Source: Enterobacteriaceae bacterium UBA2655 (GTDB taxonomy: Bacteria; Pseudomonadota; Gammaproteobacteria; Enterobacterales; Enterobacteriaceae). Taken from it: a stretch of DNA of 14,522 bases. A model generated the notes under the pieces. It saw nothing but the letters and a program-made list of their open reading frames with translations. It made no database searches and was not told the origin of the DNA. The translations under genes were made by a program, and so were the position numbers. The stretch is taken from positions 1 to 14,522 of the forward strand of contig DENB01000035.1 of NCBI GenBank assembly GCA_002359495.1. The letters run 5' to 3'. Positions 6,860 through 14,522 of this stretch are shown here, one piece after another (the first letter of the stretch is position 1; each line of letters opens with the position of its first letter).

Positions 6860-9412
6860 TCAGTGCATCTGATAGCGCGGCTGGTAATCGCTGTGATCGT
6901 TATCCGGCTGCGTCGCGCAGAGCTGCGTCAGCGTCTGGCTGCGGAACGGGATGACCTGGAAGCGATCGCCGGCGTTCACGATCTGGTAAAACTGCGGCAG
7001 ATTGAAATTGATAAAGCTGGAGCCGTAGGTGAAGCGATCGTGCGACGACGAATAGAAGCGGCTGACGTCGCGCACCAGCTCCTCTTTGCTGCCTTCGCAG
7101 TGGTGATAAATTTCGACGCGGTTGGCCTCATCCAGGATATAGATGTTAAAGCCGCGATCGTCATTGGTGTCCTCAAAGAAGAACTGAATGATCCCCTCGC
7201 TGGCGTAGCCGTTAACCACCGGCGGCAATGGCGTATGATTCGGCTCGACCTTAATAGAGAGGCCGTGCAGTTTGTTGTTGGAGATCGCGCCGTAAAATTC
7301 CACCGCGTTTTCCAGCTTCTGCACCGACACGCTCATGCGTTCGAAGAACAATCCCCAAGTCTGGCCCGCGACGCGCAGCGCCTTGAAGCGGCCCGGCTCC
7401 AGGCGGGTGCTGGAGAGCCGCAGCTCAATGCATTCGGAAACCAGCTGCTGCACGCGCGTGCGGATCAGGCCGCGCAGATGCTGGCTGTAGCAAAACACTT
7501 CGACGTTGTCCGGCGGCGCCGCGTCCTGATGCATTTTGCCCAGGATGGTTTTCAGCGCTTCGATCATCGCCTGCTCGCCGTTGAAATGCAGCGTTCGCAC
7601 CTCATTCCACGAGTTGCGGTAGAGCAGATCGATACTGCCCACCAGACACTGCTGCTGCTGGCCGAAGCTGAACACGTCCAGCTTGCGGAAATCGAAATGC
7701 ACCACCTGATTGCGGAACGCCGAGGTCGGGTCATATTCCAGGTTGACGATAATCGCCAGATGGCGGATTTCGCACGGGCTGTAGAGCGCTTTCGGCGTCG
7801 GCGCCGGCAAACGCAGCGGGAAATGGTGCGAAACGTCGTTAACCAGCTCTTGCAGGCGCGGCAGATCGCATATTTCGTTGCCTTTAATATGCAGCCGGGT
7901 GCGCGCGGTGAGCAGGCCGTTGAACCAGGCCCAGGCCACTAGCTTGTTCAGGTAGCGGTTATACTCCAGCGGCTGATGGCTGATGATGGAGTCCATGTCC
8001 GGCGCCTGGTTATAGAGATACCAGCCCGCGCGGTTGGCGCGTCCCGCCGGAACATGAATAAAGGTCAGGTTCTCTTCGGAGAGATCCGGCGAAATTTGCG
8101 GATTCACCAGCGTGACTTTGCCCGGCAACGCCTCGAAAGCCGCATACAATTTACGCGTCAGCACGCCGATATCCTGCGGGCTGGCGCTGACGCTTAAATT
8201 GTTGCGACGGGCGAAACGGATCAGGTTACGGTAGCTCTGCATCATGGCGTCGAGCAGTTCGTTGTGCGCTTCGCGCACGCGTTCGATTTTCCACTCGGCG
8301 CGCTTATCCAGCATCGCCAGTTTCGCCTCGTCCCAGCCCCACTCTTTCACCAGCTGAGAGAGAATTTCGCGCCGCCAGCCGGAACGATGATGGAGATCTT
8401 CGTTGGTCAGCTTTTCGCACACCTTGAGATAAAAGCAGCGGCGCACCAGGTCCAGACGCGCCTGGTCGTCCACGCTGGTCAGATAGTGCGTCACCCGTTC
8501 CAGCATCATGCAATAGGGGTCGAGGCCGAAACAGACGATCTCGCCGTCGTGCAGACGCTGTTTGATGTCCATCGACAGCAGTTTGGTATGAGGATATTCC
8601 CAGCTGTAGGCTTCCAGCAGCAGGGTTTTCAGCACCGCCTTGTAGGGCGAGTCGATGCTTTTATAGAGCTGCCACAGGCTGGCGCCGAAATACTCTTCGG
8701 CGGAGAGCGTGCCGAGGCCGCCAAGATCGAGCCATTCGTTCGGCGTCAGCACGCCCTGCGCATAGAGGGACATGACGTAATCGTCGTAGTGCTGCTCCTC
8801 TTCGCCCGGCACCATGTTCCACAGGATGCGTTTGCCCGCCATACGCACCGCGGTACGGTAAAACTCATCCAGCAGCAAAATATGCTGGGTAGAGCCGCAA
8901 TCCTCTCCCCCCAGGCTGCCGCTTTCGTTATGGCGGAAGCGGTTTTCGTCGATCAGAAAAAAGCTGACCTCCACGCCCATCGACACGCACCACTTCTGCA
9001 GCAGCGTGCATTTGCGCTGCAGCTTCAGCCGCTCTTCGCTGTCCAGCCAGGATTGGTGGCAGACCCAGATATCGAGATCCGAAACGCTGTTTTGCCCCAC
9101 CGAAGAGGTGCTGCCCATCGAATAGATGCCGGTAATCGGCATTTCGCCTTTCGGTGACGGCGCCAGAACCAGCTGGCCAGCCAGATCGGCCAGCAGCTGC
9201 ATCGGCTTTTCTTCAGGCGTGAAGAAACTGATGCCATGTGGAACGTTACCTTCAAGGTAACCCGGCAACAGCGGATGATGATAATGTAATAAGGTCGGCA
9301 GCAGACTGTAGACGTGCTGGAAAGCAGGTCCCATGGCAGCCAGCGCACGATCGACGCGCAGCTGGTTGATGGCATCCAGTCTCTGTTTCAGTGTCTCAAT
9401 GTAGAGGTACAA
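6860..9412 (-). CDS. cyaA: class I adenylate cyclase CyaA
   Basis: CyaA makes cAMP from ATP and is activated through phosphorylated EIIA-Glc of the PTS. cAMP then acts through CRP. The 850-residue protein matches the enterobacterial class I enzyme (E. coli 848). The N-terminal catalytic half carries the nucleotidyltransferase signature [19 protein letters not shown], with S101, S111, D112, D114 and W116 equivalent to the E. coli active-site residues two positions higher. The C-terminal half is the glucose-sensitive regulatory region. The start codon is TTG (9412-9410), giving [20 protein letters not shown], the same weak start used in E. coli, where it limits cyclase synthesis. AGGCG lies about 9 nt before it. 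The gene diverges from hemC. Unlike in E. coli, no convergent cyaY sits after it. Confidence 0.98.
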   Translation of the reverse strand: MYLYIETLKQRLDAINQLRVDRALAAMGPAFQHVYSLLPTLLHYHHPLLPGYLEGNVPHGISFFTPEEKPMQLLADLAGQLVLAPSPKGEMPITGIYSMGSTSSVGQNSVSDLDIWVCHQSWLDSEERLKLQRKCTLLQKWCVSMGVEVSFFLIDENRFRHNESGSLGGEDCGSTQHILLLDEFYRTAVRMAGKRILWNMVPGEEEQHYDDYVMSLYAQGVLTPNEWLDLGGLGTLSAEEYFGASLWQLYKSIDSPYKAVLKTLLLEAYSWEYPHTKLLSMDIKQRLHDGEIVCFGLDPYCMMLERVTHYLTSVDDQARLDLVRRCFYLKVCEKLTNEDLHHRSGWRREILSQLVKEWGWDEAKLAMLDKRAEWKIERVREAHNELLDAMMQSYRNLIRFARRNNLSVSASPQDIGVLTRKLYAAFEALPGKVTLVNPQISPDLSEENLTFIHVPAGRANRAGWYLYNQAPDMDSIISHQPLEYNRYLNKLVAWAWFNGLLTARTRLHIKGNEICDLPRLQELVNDVSHHFPLRLPAPTPKALYSPCEIRHLAIIVNLEYDPTSAFRNQVVHFDFRKLDVFSFGQQQQCLVGSIDLLYRNSWNEVRTLHFNGEQAMIEALKTILGKMHQDAAPPDNVEVFCYSQHLRGLIRTRVQQLVSECIELRLSSTRLEPGRFKALRVAGQTWGLFFERMSVSVQKLENAVEFYGAISNNKLHGLSIKVEPNHTPLPPVVNGYASEGIIQFFFEDTNDDRGFNIYILDEANRVEIYHHCEGSKEELVRDVSRFYSSSHDRFTYGSSFINFNLPQFYQIVNAGDRFQVIPFRSQTLTQLCATQPDNDHSDYQPRYQMH

Positions 9413-9503
9413 GACGTTTCGCCTGATTGTCCCAGTGTTTAAGAACCCTGTTTCCGAAATCTGCGGCTTATAATAAAGATTTCGTGCAGATTATTGCTGG
9501 AAA

Positions 9504-9519
9504 CGTGATCAATCTAACA
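9504..9519 (-). promoter_or_regulatory. CRP-cAMP binding site of cyaA
   Basis: On the minus strand TGTTAGATTGATCACG matches TGTGA-N6-TCACA at eight of ten core positions. It resembles the E. coli cyaA CRP site, which mediates negative autoregulation of adenylate cyclase. It is centred about 100 bp before the cyaA start codon. Confidence 0.7.
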
Positions 9520-9528
9520 CCTGGCAGA

Positions 9529-9556
9529 TTGACCGTAAAGAAAGTTGCGCTACTTA
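9529..9556 (+). promoter_or_regulatory. possible hemC promoter
   Basis: TTGACC (9529-9534) is followed after 16 nt by TACTTA (9551-9556). The -10 is weak. The element starts ten bases from the CRP core, so CRP bound for cyaA could also affect hem transcription. Confidence 0.3.
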
Positions 9557-9726
9557 ACATTTTAGCACGCGACTTATGTCGTTCCGCCTTTTCAGACTGT
9601 GGCGTTCAATCGTCAGTGACTCGCCTGCACGATGACGCTCACCCAGTCGTTTTCAATCCGTTGAAACTGACAGCATTCCTGTATCAATGATAGGATAATC
9701 CGTGAACGATTAAAACGGTTAACAGA

Positions 9727-10668
9727 ATGTTAGACAAAATTTTCAGAATTGCTACAAGACAGAGCCCGCTGGCGTTATGGCAGGCGCAATATGTACAGCA
9801 ACGCCTGATGGCCGCGCATCCCGGATTGCGCGTCGAACTGGTGCCGATGGTCACGAAAGGAGACATCATCCTCGATACGCCGCTGGCGAAAGTGGGCGGC
9901 AAAGGCTTGTTCGTCAAAGAGCTTGAACTGGCGATGCTGGAAAACCGCGCCGATATGGCGGTGCATTCGATGAAAGATGTGCCGGTCGATTTTCCTGAAG
10001 GTCTGGGTCTGGTGACGATCTGCGAGCGCGAAGATCCGCGCGACGCCTTCGTCTCTCACCGTTACGCCTCGATTGACGAGCTGCCGGCCGGCGCGGTGAT
10101 TGGCACCTCCAGCCTGCGTCGTCAATGTCAAATCAGCGCCCGCCGTCCCGATTTGGTGATTCGCTCCCTGCGCGGCAACGTCGGCACCCGTCTGGCGAAG
10201 CTGGATGCAGGCGACTACGACGCGATTATCCTGGCCGCCGCCGGTCTGAAGCGCCTCGGGCTGGAAGATCGCATTCGCCTTGCGCTGCCGGCGGAAATTT
10301 CCCTGCCGGCGGTAGGCCAGGGCGCGGTCGGCATTGAGTGCCGTCTTGATGACGCCCAGCTTATTCATCTGCTGCAGGCGCTGAACGATGAAGATACCGC
10401 AATCTGCGTAAAAGCCGAGCGCGCGATGAATACGCGTCTGGAAGGCGGCTGTCAGGTGCCGATCGGCAGCTTCGCCGTGCTGGAAGAAGAAGAGCTCTGG
10501 CTGCGCGGCCTGGTGGGCTCGCCGGACGGCAGCGCGATGGTGAGCGGCGAACGCCGCGGCCCGCGCGATCAGGCTGAACAGATGGGCATTTCGCTGGCGG
10601 AGGAGCTGCTGGATCGCGGCGCGCGCGACATTCTGCGCGAGGTTTATCAGGGGAACCCGCCTAAATGA
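9727..10668 (+). CDS. hemC: hydroxymethylbilane synthase (porphobilinogen deaminase) HemC
   Basis: HemC joins four porphobilinogen molecules into linear hydroxymethylbilane, in the common tetrapyrrole pathway to heme, siroheme and (where present) cobalamin. The protein is 313 residues, the E. coli length. C242 in [10 protein letters not shown] is the cysteine carrying the dipyrromethane cofactor. Catalytic D84 is in HSMKDVP. The Arg-rich substrate-binding segments [10 protein letters not shown] and [15 protein letters not shown] are intact. The start is ATG 9727, with only a weak Shine-Dalgarno before it. The family N-terminus ([14 protein letters not shown]) begins right after, so no other start is likely. 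Its stop overlaps the hemD start by 4 bp (ATGA 10665-10668). It is the first gene of hemCDXY and diverges from cyaA. Confidence 0.98.
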   Translation: MLDKIFRIATRQSPLALWQAQYVQQRLMAAHPGLRVELVPMVTKGDIILDTPLAKVGGKGLFVKELELAMLENRADMAVHSMKDVPVDFPEGLGLVTICEREDPRDAFVSHRYASIDELPAGAVIGTSSLRRQCQISARRPDLVIRSLRGNVGTRLAKLDAGDYDAIILAAAGLKRLGLEDRIRLALPAEISLPAVGQGAVGIECRLDDAQLIHLLQALNDEDTAICVKAERAMNTRLEGGCQVPIGSFAVLEEEELWLRGLVGSPDGSAMVSGERRGPRDQAEQMGISLAEELLDRGARDILREVYQGNPPK

Positions 10669-11405
10669 CCATCCTGGTGACGCGTCCCGAACCCGCCGCC
10701 GCTGAGCTGGTGGCGCGCCTGCGCACGCATGGCCGCCACGCCTGGAGCCTGCCGCTGATCGAGTTCACGCCGGGCCGCGATCTGGATGCGTTGCCGCACA
10801 TGCTGGCTGCCTTACGGCCCGGCGATCTGATTTTTCTGCTTTCACAACAGGCGATTCGCTACGCGCAGCCCGCTCTGCAGCGCAGCGGCGCGGCATGGCC
10901 GGGCGACGTGGACTATTATGCTATTGGTCGCAGCACGGCGCTGGCGCTGCATACCGTCAACGGCTTAACGGTCGACTACCCCCAGGATCAGGAGACCAGC
11001 GACGCGCTGATCCTGATAAACCGGCTGCAGAACGTCGCCGGCAAACGCGCGCTGATCCTGCGCGGCAACGGCGGCCGCGAGCTGTTGGCGGAGACGCTGC
11101 TTGAGCGCGGGGTTGAAGTCTCGTTTTGCGAATGTTATCAACGCTGCAATAAGCAGTATGACGGCGCGACGGAAGGACGTCGCTGGCGCGACCGCGGGAT
11201 CGCCACGCTGGTCGTCACCAGCGGCGAAATGTTACAACAGCTGTTTTCACTGTTCCCCGCCATCGACCGCGAGGAATGGTTACTGCACTGTCGACTGCTG
11301 GTCGTCAGTGAACGTTTGGCTACTCTAGCTGGCGAACTTGGCTGGCAGGATATTCAGGTAGCCGATGGTGCCGATAACGATGCGCTGCTGCGCGCGTTAC
11401 TCTGA
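10665..11405 (+). CDS. hemD: uroporphyrinogen-III synthase HemD
   Basis: HemD cyclises hydroxymethylbilane with inversion of ring D to give uroporphyrinogen III. The 246-residue protein has the usual two-lobe pattern. The N-terminus [12 protein letters not shown] and the mid-protein [15 protein letters not shown] segment are typical, as is the TSGEMLQQL motif near the C-terminal lobe. Sequence conservation in this family is low, so the operon position adds weight. Coupling to hemC by an ATGA overlap makes sense because hydroxymethylbilane is unstable and cyclises to the wrong isomer if not used promptly. Length equals that of E. coli HemD. Confidence 0.96.
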   Translation: MTILVTRPEPAAAELVARLRTHGRHAWSLPLIEFTPGRDLDALPHMLAALRPGDLIFLLSQQAIRYAQPALQRSGAAWPGDVDYYAIGRSTALALHTVNGLTVDYPQDQETSDALILINRLQNVAGKRALILRGNGGRELLAETLLERGVEVSFCECYQRCNKQYDGATEGRRWRDRGIATLVVTSGEMLQQLFSLFPAIDREEWLLHCRLLVVSERLATLAGELGWQDIQVADGADNDALLRALL

Positions 11406-11428
11406 ACTTAACAATGGGATGTGCCACA

Positions 11429-12562
11429 ATGACGGAACAAAAAACGTCCTCCGCCATGGTTGAAGAAACCACCCCAGCGGTAGATAACACCACCTCTGCC
11501 GCCGCCAAGCCGCCGCGCAACCGCAAAAACAGCGGCGCCGTACTGGGCGCGGTGGCGATTGTTATCGCGCTGGCCTTAGGCGCAGGTTTATACCTCTATG
11601 GAAAACATCAGGCCGATTTACAGGCGCAAACAAACCAGAACCTGAGCGAGCAGCTCGCCAGTCTGCAGCAGCAAACCCGCAGCGATAAGCAGCAGTTGAC
11701 TCAGCAGCTGGCCAGCGCCAACAGCGCGTTGCAGCAGGCGCGCGGCCAGCAGGAAGAAACCGCGAAAACGTTGGAAACGCTGCGCGAAAAAGTGGCGACC
11801 ATCTCCGGCAACGACGCCCGCACCTGGCTGCTGGCGCAGGCGGATTATCTGGTGAAGCTGGCCGGACGTAAGCTCTGGAGCGATCAGGACGTGACGACCA
11901 CAGCCTCGCTGCTGAAAAGCGCCGACGCCAGCCTGGCGGACATGGACGATCCCAGCGTGATGAATGTGCGTCGCGCCCTGACGCTGGACATCAGCAATCT
12001 CTCTGCGGTTAACCAGGTCGATTACGACGGCATTATTCTTAAGCTGAATCAGCTCTCCAACGGCGTCGATAATCTGCGTCTGACGGATAACGACGCCGAC
12101 GACGCGCCGATGGACAGCGACAGCGGCGATCTCTCCAGCTCTCTGCATGAGTGGCGGCAGAATCTGGTGAAGAGCTGGCACAACTTTATGGATGATTTCA
12201 TTACTGTTCGTCGTCGCGACAATACCGCGCAGCCGCTGCTGGCGCCTAATCAGGATGTCTATCTGCGGGAAAACATTCGCTCTCGCCTGCTGATAGCCGC
12301 TCAGGCGGTGCCGCGTCATCAGGATGAGATTTACAAACAGTCGATCGATACCGTTTCCGCTTGGGTGCGCGCCTGGTACGACACCGACGACGCCGCAACC
12401 AAAGCATTTCTGACGCAGCTGGACGATCTCAACCAGCAAAGCATTTCCATGGATGTGCCGGAGTCACTGGAGAGCCAGCCGCTGCTGGACAAACTGATGC
12501 AGACGCGCGTGCGTAACCTGTTGGCGCAGCCATCGGTTCCGGCCAGCCCGCAGGGAGAATAA
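11429..12562 (+). CDS. hemX: HemX inner-membrane protein
   Basis: From ATG 11429 ([10 protein letters not shown]...) the protein has 377 residues. It has a polar Thr/Pro/Ala-rich cytoplasmic start, one transmembrane segment (about 36-57), and a long Gln/Ala-rich coiled coil (about 60-123). A conserved soluble domain follows, with [37 protein letters not shown] and [17 protein letters not shown]. This is the E. coli HemX family. It has been annotated as a uroporphyrinogen-III methyltransferase, but I see no SAM-binding motif, so that label is doubtful. The frame also has an ATG at 11414, which would add MGCAT. The later start matches the family and has GGGATG upstream. It lies 23 nt after hemD and 2 nt before hemY. 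Confidence 0.94.
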   Translation: MTEQKTSSAMVEETTPAVDNTTSAAAKPPRNRKNSGAVLGAVAIVIALALGAGLYLYGKHQADLQAQTNQNLSEQLASLQQQTRSDKQQLTQQLASANSALQQARGQQEETAKTLETLREKVATISGNDARTWLLAQADYLVKLAGRKLWSDQDVTTTASLLKSADASLADMDDPSVMNVRRALTLDISNLSAVNQVDYDGIILKLNQLSNGVDNLRLTDNDADDAPMDSDSGDLSSSLHEWRQNLVKSWHNFMDDFITVRRRDNTAQPLLAPNQDVYLRENIRSRLLIAAQAVPRHQDEIYKQSIDTVSAWVRAWYDTDDAATKAFLTQLDDLNQQSISMDVPESLESQPLLDKLMQTRVRNLLAQPSVPASPQGE

Positions 12563-12564
12563 GC

Positions 12565-13761
12565 ATGCTAAAAGTATTGGTGCTGTTCTTGCTGTTGATT
12601 GCCGGCATCGTGGTCGGGCCGATGATTGCGGGTCACCAGGGTTACGTGCTGATCCAGACCGATAACTGGAACATTGAAACCAGCGTGACCGGCTTGGCGA
12701 TTATTCTGATCCTCAGCCTGATTGTGATCCTGCTGGTGGAGTGGGTGTTGCGTCGCCTGTTCCGCACCGGCGCGCGCACGCGCGGCTGGTTTGTCGGCCG
12801 CAAACGTCGCCGCGCCCATCGTCAAACGCAAAGCGCGCTGATGAAGCTGGCGGAAGGCGATCACAAACAGGTTGAAAAACTGCTGTCGAAAAACGCCGAC
12901 CACGCCGAGCAGCCGGTCGCCAATTATCTTCTGGCGGCGGAAGCGGCGCAGCAGCGCGGCGATGAGATCCGCGCCAACCAGCATCTGGAGCGCGCGGCGG
13001 AGCTGTCGGAAAACGATCGCATCCCGATCGAAATCACCCGCGTGCGCATTCAGCTGGCGCGCAATGAAGATCACGCCGCGCGCAGCGGCATCGATCGTTT
13101 GCTGGAGGTCGCGCCGCGTCACCCGGAAGTGCTGCGGCTGGCGAAACAAGCTTATGTGCGCACCGGCGCCTGGGGCGCGCTGCTGGATATCCTGCCGTCC
13201 ATGCAAAAATCGCAGGTGGCCGATGATGCGCAGCGCGAAGCGTTGCAGCAGCAAGCCTGGCTGGGATTAATGAATCAGGCGATGGCCGATCAGGGCAGCG
13301 AGGGCCTGAAGCGCTGGTGGAATAACCTGAACCGTAAAACGCGGCAGGAGACGGCATTGCAGGTTGCGATGGCGAACCACCTGATTGAGTGCGACGACCA
13401 TGATACCGCGCAGGAGATCGTCCTGGACGGACTGAAGCGCCACTACGACGATCGCCTGGTGCTACTGATGCCGCGCATTAAAAGCGGCAATCCGGAAGCG
13501 CTGGAGAAAGCGCTGCGCCAGCAGATTAAACAGCATGGCGCGACGCCGCTGCTGCACAGCACGCTGGGGCAACTGCTGATGCGCCACGGTGAATGGCAGC
13601 AGGCCGCAGAGGCGTTTAACCAGGCGCTGGCGCAGCGTCCTGACGCCTTTGACTACGCCTGGCTGGCGGATGTCTACGATCGTCTGCACCGCCCGGAAGA
13701 GGCGGCGAAGATGCGTCGCGAAGGGCTGCTGTTGACCCTAAAAAACAATCCGGGCCTCTGA
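12565..13761 (+). CDS. hemY: HemY inner-membrane TPR protein
   Basis: This is a 398-residue protein, the same length as E. coli HemY. It has two N-terminal transmembrane helices (about 2-22 and 41-65), a very basic segment (GRKRRRAHRQ), then an all-helical TPR-like region to the C-terminus. The clearest repeat is near residues 330-370 (LLHSTLGQLLMRHGEWQQAA...). Known: enterobacterial HemY is not the protoporphyrinogen oxidase of the same name in Bacillus. Its exact role with HemX in late heme synthesis or its coordination is unsettled. The ATG is 2 nt after the hemX stop, so translation is coupled, and GGGAG in the hemX tail serves as ribosome site. It is the last gene of hemCDXY and is followed by a strong terminator. 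Confidence 0.95.
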   Translation: MLKVLVLFLLLIAGIVVGPMIAGHQGYVLIQTDNWNIETSVTGLAIILILSLIVILLVEWVLRRLFRTGARTRGWFVGRKRRRAHRQTQSALMKLAEGDHKQVEKLLSKNADHAEQPVANYLLAAEAAQQRGDEIRANQHLERAAELSENDRIPIEITRVRIQLARNEDHAARSGIDRLLEVAPRHPEVLRLAKQAYVRTGAWGALLDILPSMQKSQVADDAQREALQQQAWLGLMNQAMADQGSEGLKRWWNNLNRKTRQETALQVAMANHLIECDDHDTAQEIVLDGLKRHYDDRLVLLMPRIKSGNPEALEKALRQQIKQHGATPLLHSTLGQLLMRHGEWQQAAEAFNQALAQRPDAFDYAWLADVYDRLHRPEEAAKMRREGLLLTLKNNPGL

Positions 13762-13785
13762 TTTTTATTGGAAGTTTTTGCGTAC

Positions 13786-13812
13786 GCCGGGCTAGCAGCC
13801 CGGCTTTTTTTT
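13786..13812 (+). terminator. intrinsic terminator of hemCDXY
   Basis: A perfect 8-bp stem GCCGGGCT/AGCCCGGC (13786-13793, 13797-13804) with a 3-nt loop is followed by eight T (13805-13812). It lies 24 nt after the hemY stop. Confidence 0.95.
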
Positions 13813-13826
13813 GCCTGGCGCCAGAT

Positions 13827-13852
13827 AAAAAAACACCTGCCATAGGCAGGTG
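13827..13852 (-). terminator. intrinsic terminator of glmZ
   Basis: CACCTGCC/GGCAGGTG (13852-13845, 13841-13834) forms a perfect 8-bp stem with a 3-nt loop. Seven T follow on the minus strand (13833-13827). It lies 21 bp from the opposing hemY terminator. Confidence 0.93.
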
Positions 13853-14025
13853 GAAAATCAGATCGATAAGACAACTGAGTGAGTGCCCGACTCAACGTAA
13901 TGTCCGTAGTTGCTGTAAAGCGGGAGCGATACAGGCGGGGCGGACAACAGGCACTATAAATGGCTCTGCATCATTCCCGGGGTTATGCAGCCTGAGCGGA
14001 CATAAGAAGTGGAATGAGCATCTAC
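13827..14025 (-). ncRNA. glmZ: small regulatory RNA GlmZ
   Basis: GlmZ is an Hfq-bound sRNA that base-pairs with the glmS leader to raise glucosamine-6-phosphate synthase. RapZ directs its cleavage by RNase E, and the homologous GlmY counters this. The 5' end GTAGATGCTCATTCCA (from 14025) is the GlmZ signature as I remember it from E. coli. The later blocks GGAATGATGCAGAGCC and ACGTTGAGT also match. TCATTCC (14017-14011) pairs with GGAATGA (13977-13971) as the first stem. The cleavage and pairing region should lie about 13853-13890, just before the terminator. Length is about 199 nt against 207 in E. coli. The place next to hemY and the convergent orientation are as in E. coli. Its promoter is sigma54-type. 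Confidence 0.93.
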
Positions 14026-14031
14026 AGGCTA

Positions 14032-14052
14032 ATTATTGCATAAACTATGCCA
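14032..14052 (-). promoter_or_regulatory. glmZ promoter: sigma54 -24/-12 with overlapping sigma70 -10
   Basis: On the minus strand TGGCATAGTTTATGCA (14052-14037) matches the sigma54 consensus TGGCACG-N4-TTGCW. It has the invariant GG and GC at the right spacing, and the GC lies 12-13 nt from the GlmZ 5' end. AATAAT (14037-14032) sits at -12 to -7 of the same start and could be a sigma70 -10, but I see no good -35. Overlapping sigma54 and sigma70 promoters are known for glmY and glmZ genes in Enterobacterales. Confidence 0.75.
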
Positions 14053-14170
14053 GTGAAGCTTTTTTCCCGTAAAAAATCCTGTTAACGACTAATAACTAAG
14101 TTGATTTTCCCTTCTGTCATTTTGTTCCCGGCCGAAACCGTTCTCTTTTTGCGACAAAGCGTTGCCTGAA

Positions 14171-14188
14171 TGTCGTCAGGAAACGACA
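14171..14188. promoter_or_regulatory. GlrR (QseF)-type activator site 1 of glmZ
   Basis: TGTC-N10-GACA is exact (TGTC 14171-14174, GACA 14185-14188), centred near -154 from the glmZ start. This is the recognition pattern reported for GlrR, the response regulator that activates sigma54-dependent glmY/glmZ transcription. Confidence 0.75.
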
Positions 14189-14233
14189 GATAGTGCGCAT
14201 TTCGATAAAAAGTTATTAATTCAGTGGGATAAC

Positions 14234-14251
14234 TGTCACAGAATCACGACA
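14234..14251. promoter_or_regulatory. GlrR (QseF)-type activator site 2 of glmZ
   Basis: A second exact TGTC-N10-GACA (TGTC 14234-14237, GACA 14248-14251) is centred near -217. It lies 63 bp from site 1, about six helical turns, so both face the same side of the DNA. Confidence 0.75.
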
Positions 14252-14304
14252 GCAGAAGCAGGAAAGAAACAAAGCCGGGAAGAGAGTTACGGAGCGCTGA
14301 AAAC

Positions 14305-14327
14305 AAAAAACCTCGCATAAGCGAGGT
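14305..14327 (-). terminator. terminator of the leuT-proM tRNA transcript
   Basis: ACCTCGC/GCGAGGT with loop ATAA (14310-14327) is followed on the minus strand by a T run (14310-14305). It lies 9 nt after the 3' end of tRNA-Pro. Confidence 0.9.
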
Positions 14328-14335
14328 GAAAAAGA

Positions 14336-14412
14336 TGGTCGGCGAGAGAGGATTCGAACCTCCGACCCACTGGTCCCAAACCAGTTGCGCTACCAAGCTG
14401 CGCTACTCGCCG
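14336..14412 (-). tRNA. proM: tRNA-Pro (anticodon UGG)
   Basis: The 77-nt gene includes an encoded CCA. The acceptor stem is CGGCGAG...CTCGCCG, and the anticodon arm ACTGG-TTTGGGA-CCAGT has anticodon TGG (14378-14376). The T arm GGAGG-TTCGAAT-CCTCT contains the standard TTCGAAT loop. It matches E. coli proM almost throughout. It is 23 nt downstream of tRNA-Leu and cotranscribed with it, as in the E. coli argX-hisR-leuT-proM operon. The first two tRNAs of that operon would lie beyond the window. Confidence 0.97.
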
Positions 14413-14435
14413 ATTTTTAACTTTCTTATTTTGCC

Positions 14436-14522
14436 TGGTGCGAAGAGAGGGACTTGAACCCTCACGTCCGTTAAGACACTAACACCTGAAGCTAGCGCGT
14501 CTACCAATTCCGCCACCTTCGC
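14436..14522 (-). tRNA. leuT: tRNA-Leu (anticodon CAG)
   Basis: This 87-nt class II tRNA has a long variable arm and an encoded CCA (14436-14438 at its 3' end). The 5' GCGAAGG acceptor strand begins exactly at the last base of the window, so the gene is complete. The anticodon is CAG (14488-14486). The D-arm box GGAATTGGTAGACGCGC and the T-loop TTCAAGT are typical of leucine tRNAs. It belongs with tRNA-Pro in one transcript. Confidence 0.96.

Larger units (their letters stand above)
9413..9726. promoter_or_regulatory. divergent cyaA / hemC control region
   Basis: This 314-bp gap holds no gene that I can see. It contains a CRP site (9504-9519) and a plausible cyaA -10, TATTAT on the minus strand (9475-9470), about 30 bp downstream of that site. 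A TTGACC element points toward hemC (9529). From about 9560 to 9726 I recognise no further clear site except the start region of hemC. Confidence 0.6.

Noticed and set aside
6740..7942. 400-codon plus-strand open frame opposite lptM-cyaA
   Set aside because: It is antisense to the well-conserved cyaA C-terminal half, has a composition typical of a reverse-frame shadow in high-GC DNA, and resembles no family.
8264..9157. 297-codon plus-strand open frame opposite cyaA
   Set aside because: Antisense to the catalytic half of cyaA, with no ribosome site or recognisable domain.
14080..14115. IHF site between the GlrR sites and the glmZ promoter
   Set aside because: AATCAACTTAGTTA on the minus strand is off by one from WATCAA-N4-TTR. 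The stretch is AT-rich but I cannot place a site with confidence.

Overview
This window is ordinary core chromosome from a gamma-proteobacterium of the order Enterobacterales. Gene content and order, an E. coli-like cyaA with a UUG start, and the sRNA GlmZ (an Enterobacterales RNA) all point there. The high-GC codon use and protein sequences look like Erwiniaceae (Pantoea/Erwinia/Mixta type), but that family call is a guess from memory, not a phylogeny. I see no insertion sequence, prophage, CRISPR array or atypical island.

From 1 to 9412 everything runs on the minus strand. In transcription order it is cyaA (adenylate cyclase), lptM (small OM lipoprotein), dapF (meso-DAP synthesis), yigA (DUF484), xerC (chromosome dimer resolution), yigB (HAD phosphatase), uvrD (helicase II) and corA (Mg2+ channel, cut off by the window edge). 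dapF-yigA-xerC-yigB are stitched by three successive 4-bp ATGA overlaps. uvrD has its own promoter with a LexA box, overlapping the end of yigB. corA has a long leader holding a 13-codon ORF, an 8-bp stem-loop and a pyrimidine-rich tract, which resembles the CorL/Rho-controlled corA leader described in Salmonella.

From 9413 to 9726 lies the divergent cyaA/hemC control region with a CRP site. From 9727 to 13761 is the plus-strand hemCDXY operon: two tetrapyrrole enzymes (HMBS and uroporphyrinogen-III synthase) followed by two inner-membrane proteins, closed by a strong terminator.

From 13813 to 14522 the minus strand resumes. It carries tRNA-Leu(CAG), tRNA-Pro(UGG) and their terminator, then about 440 bp without a protein gene. 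That stretch holds the sRNA GlmZ (13827-14025), a sigma54-type promoter at its start, and two exact TGTC-N10-GACA sites of the GlrR type upstream.

The points most worth a second look are the absence of cyaY from its usual place between cyaA and lptM, the intact GlmZ/sigma54/GlrR control module, and the corA leader with its candidate leader peptide. I found no candidate for a wholly undescribed system.
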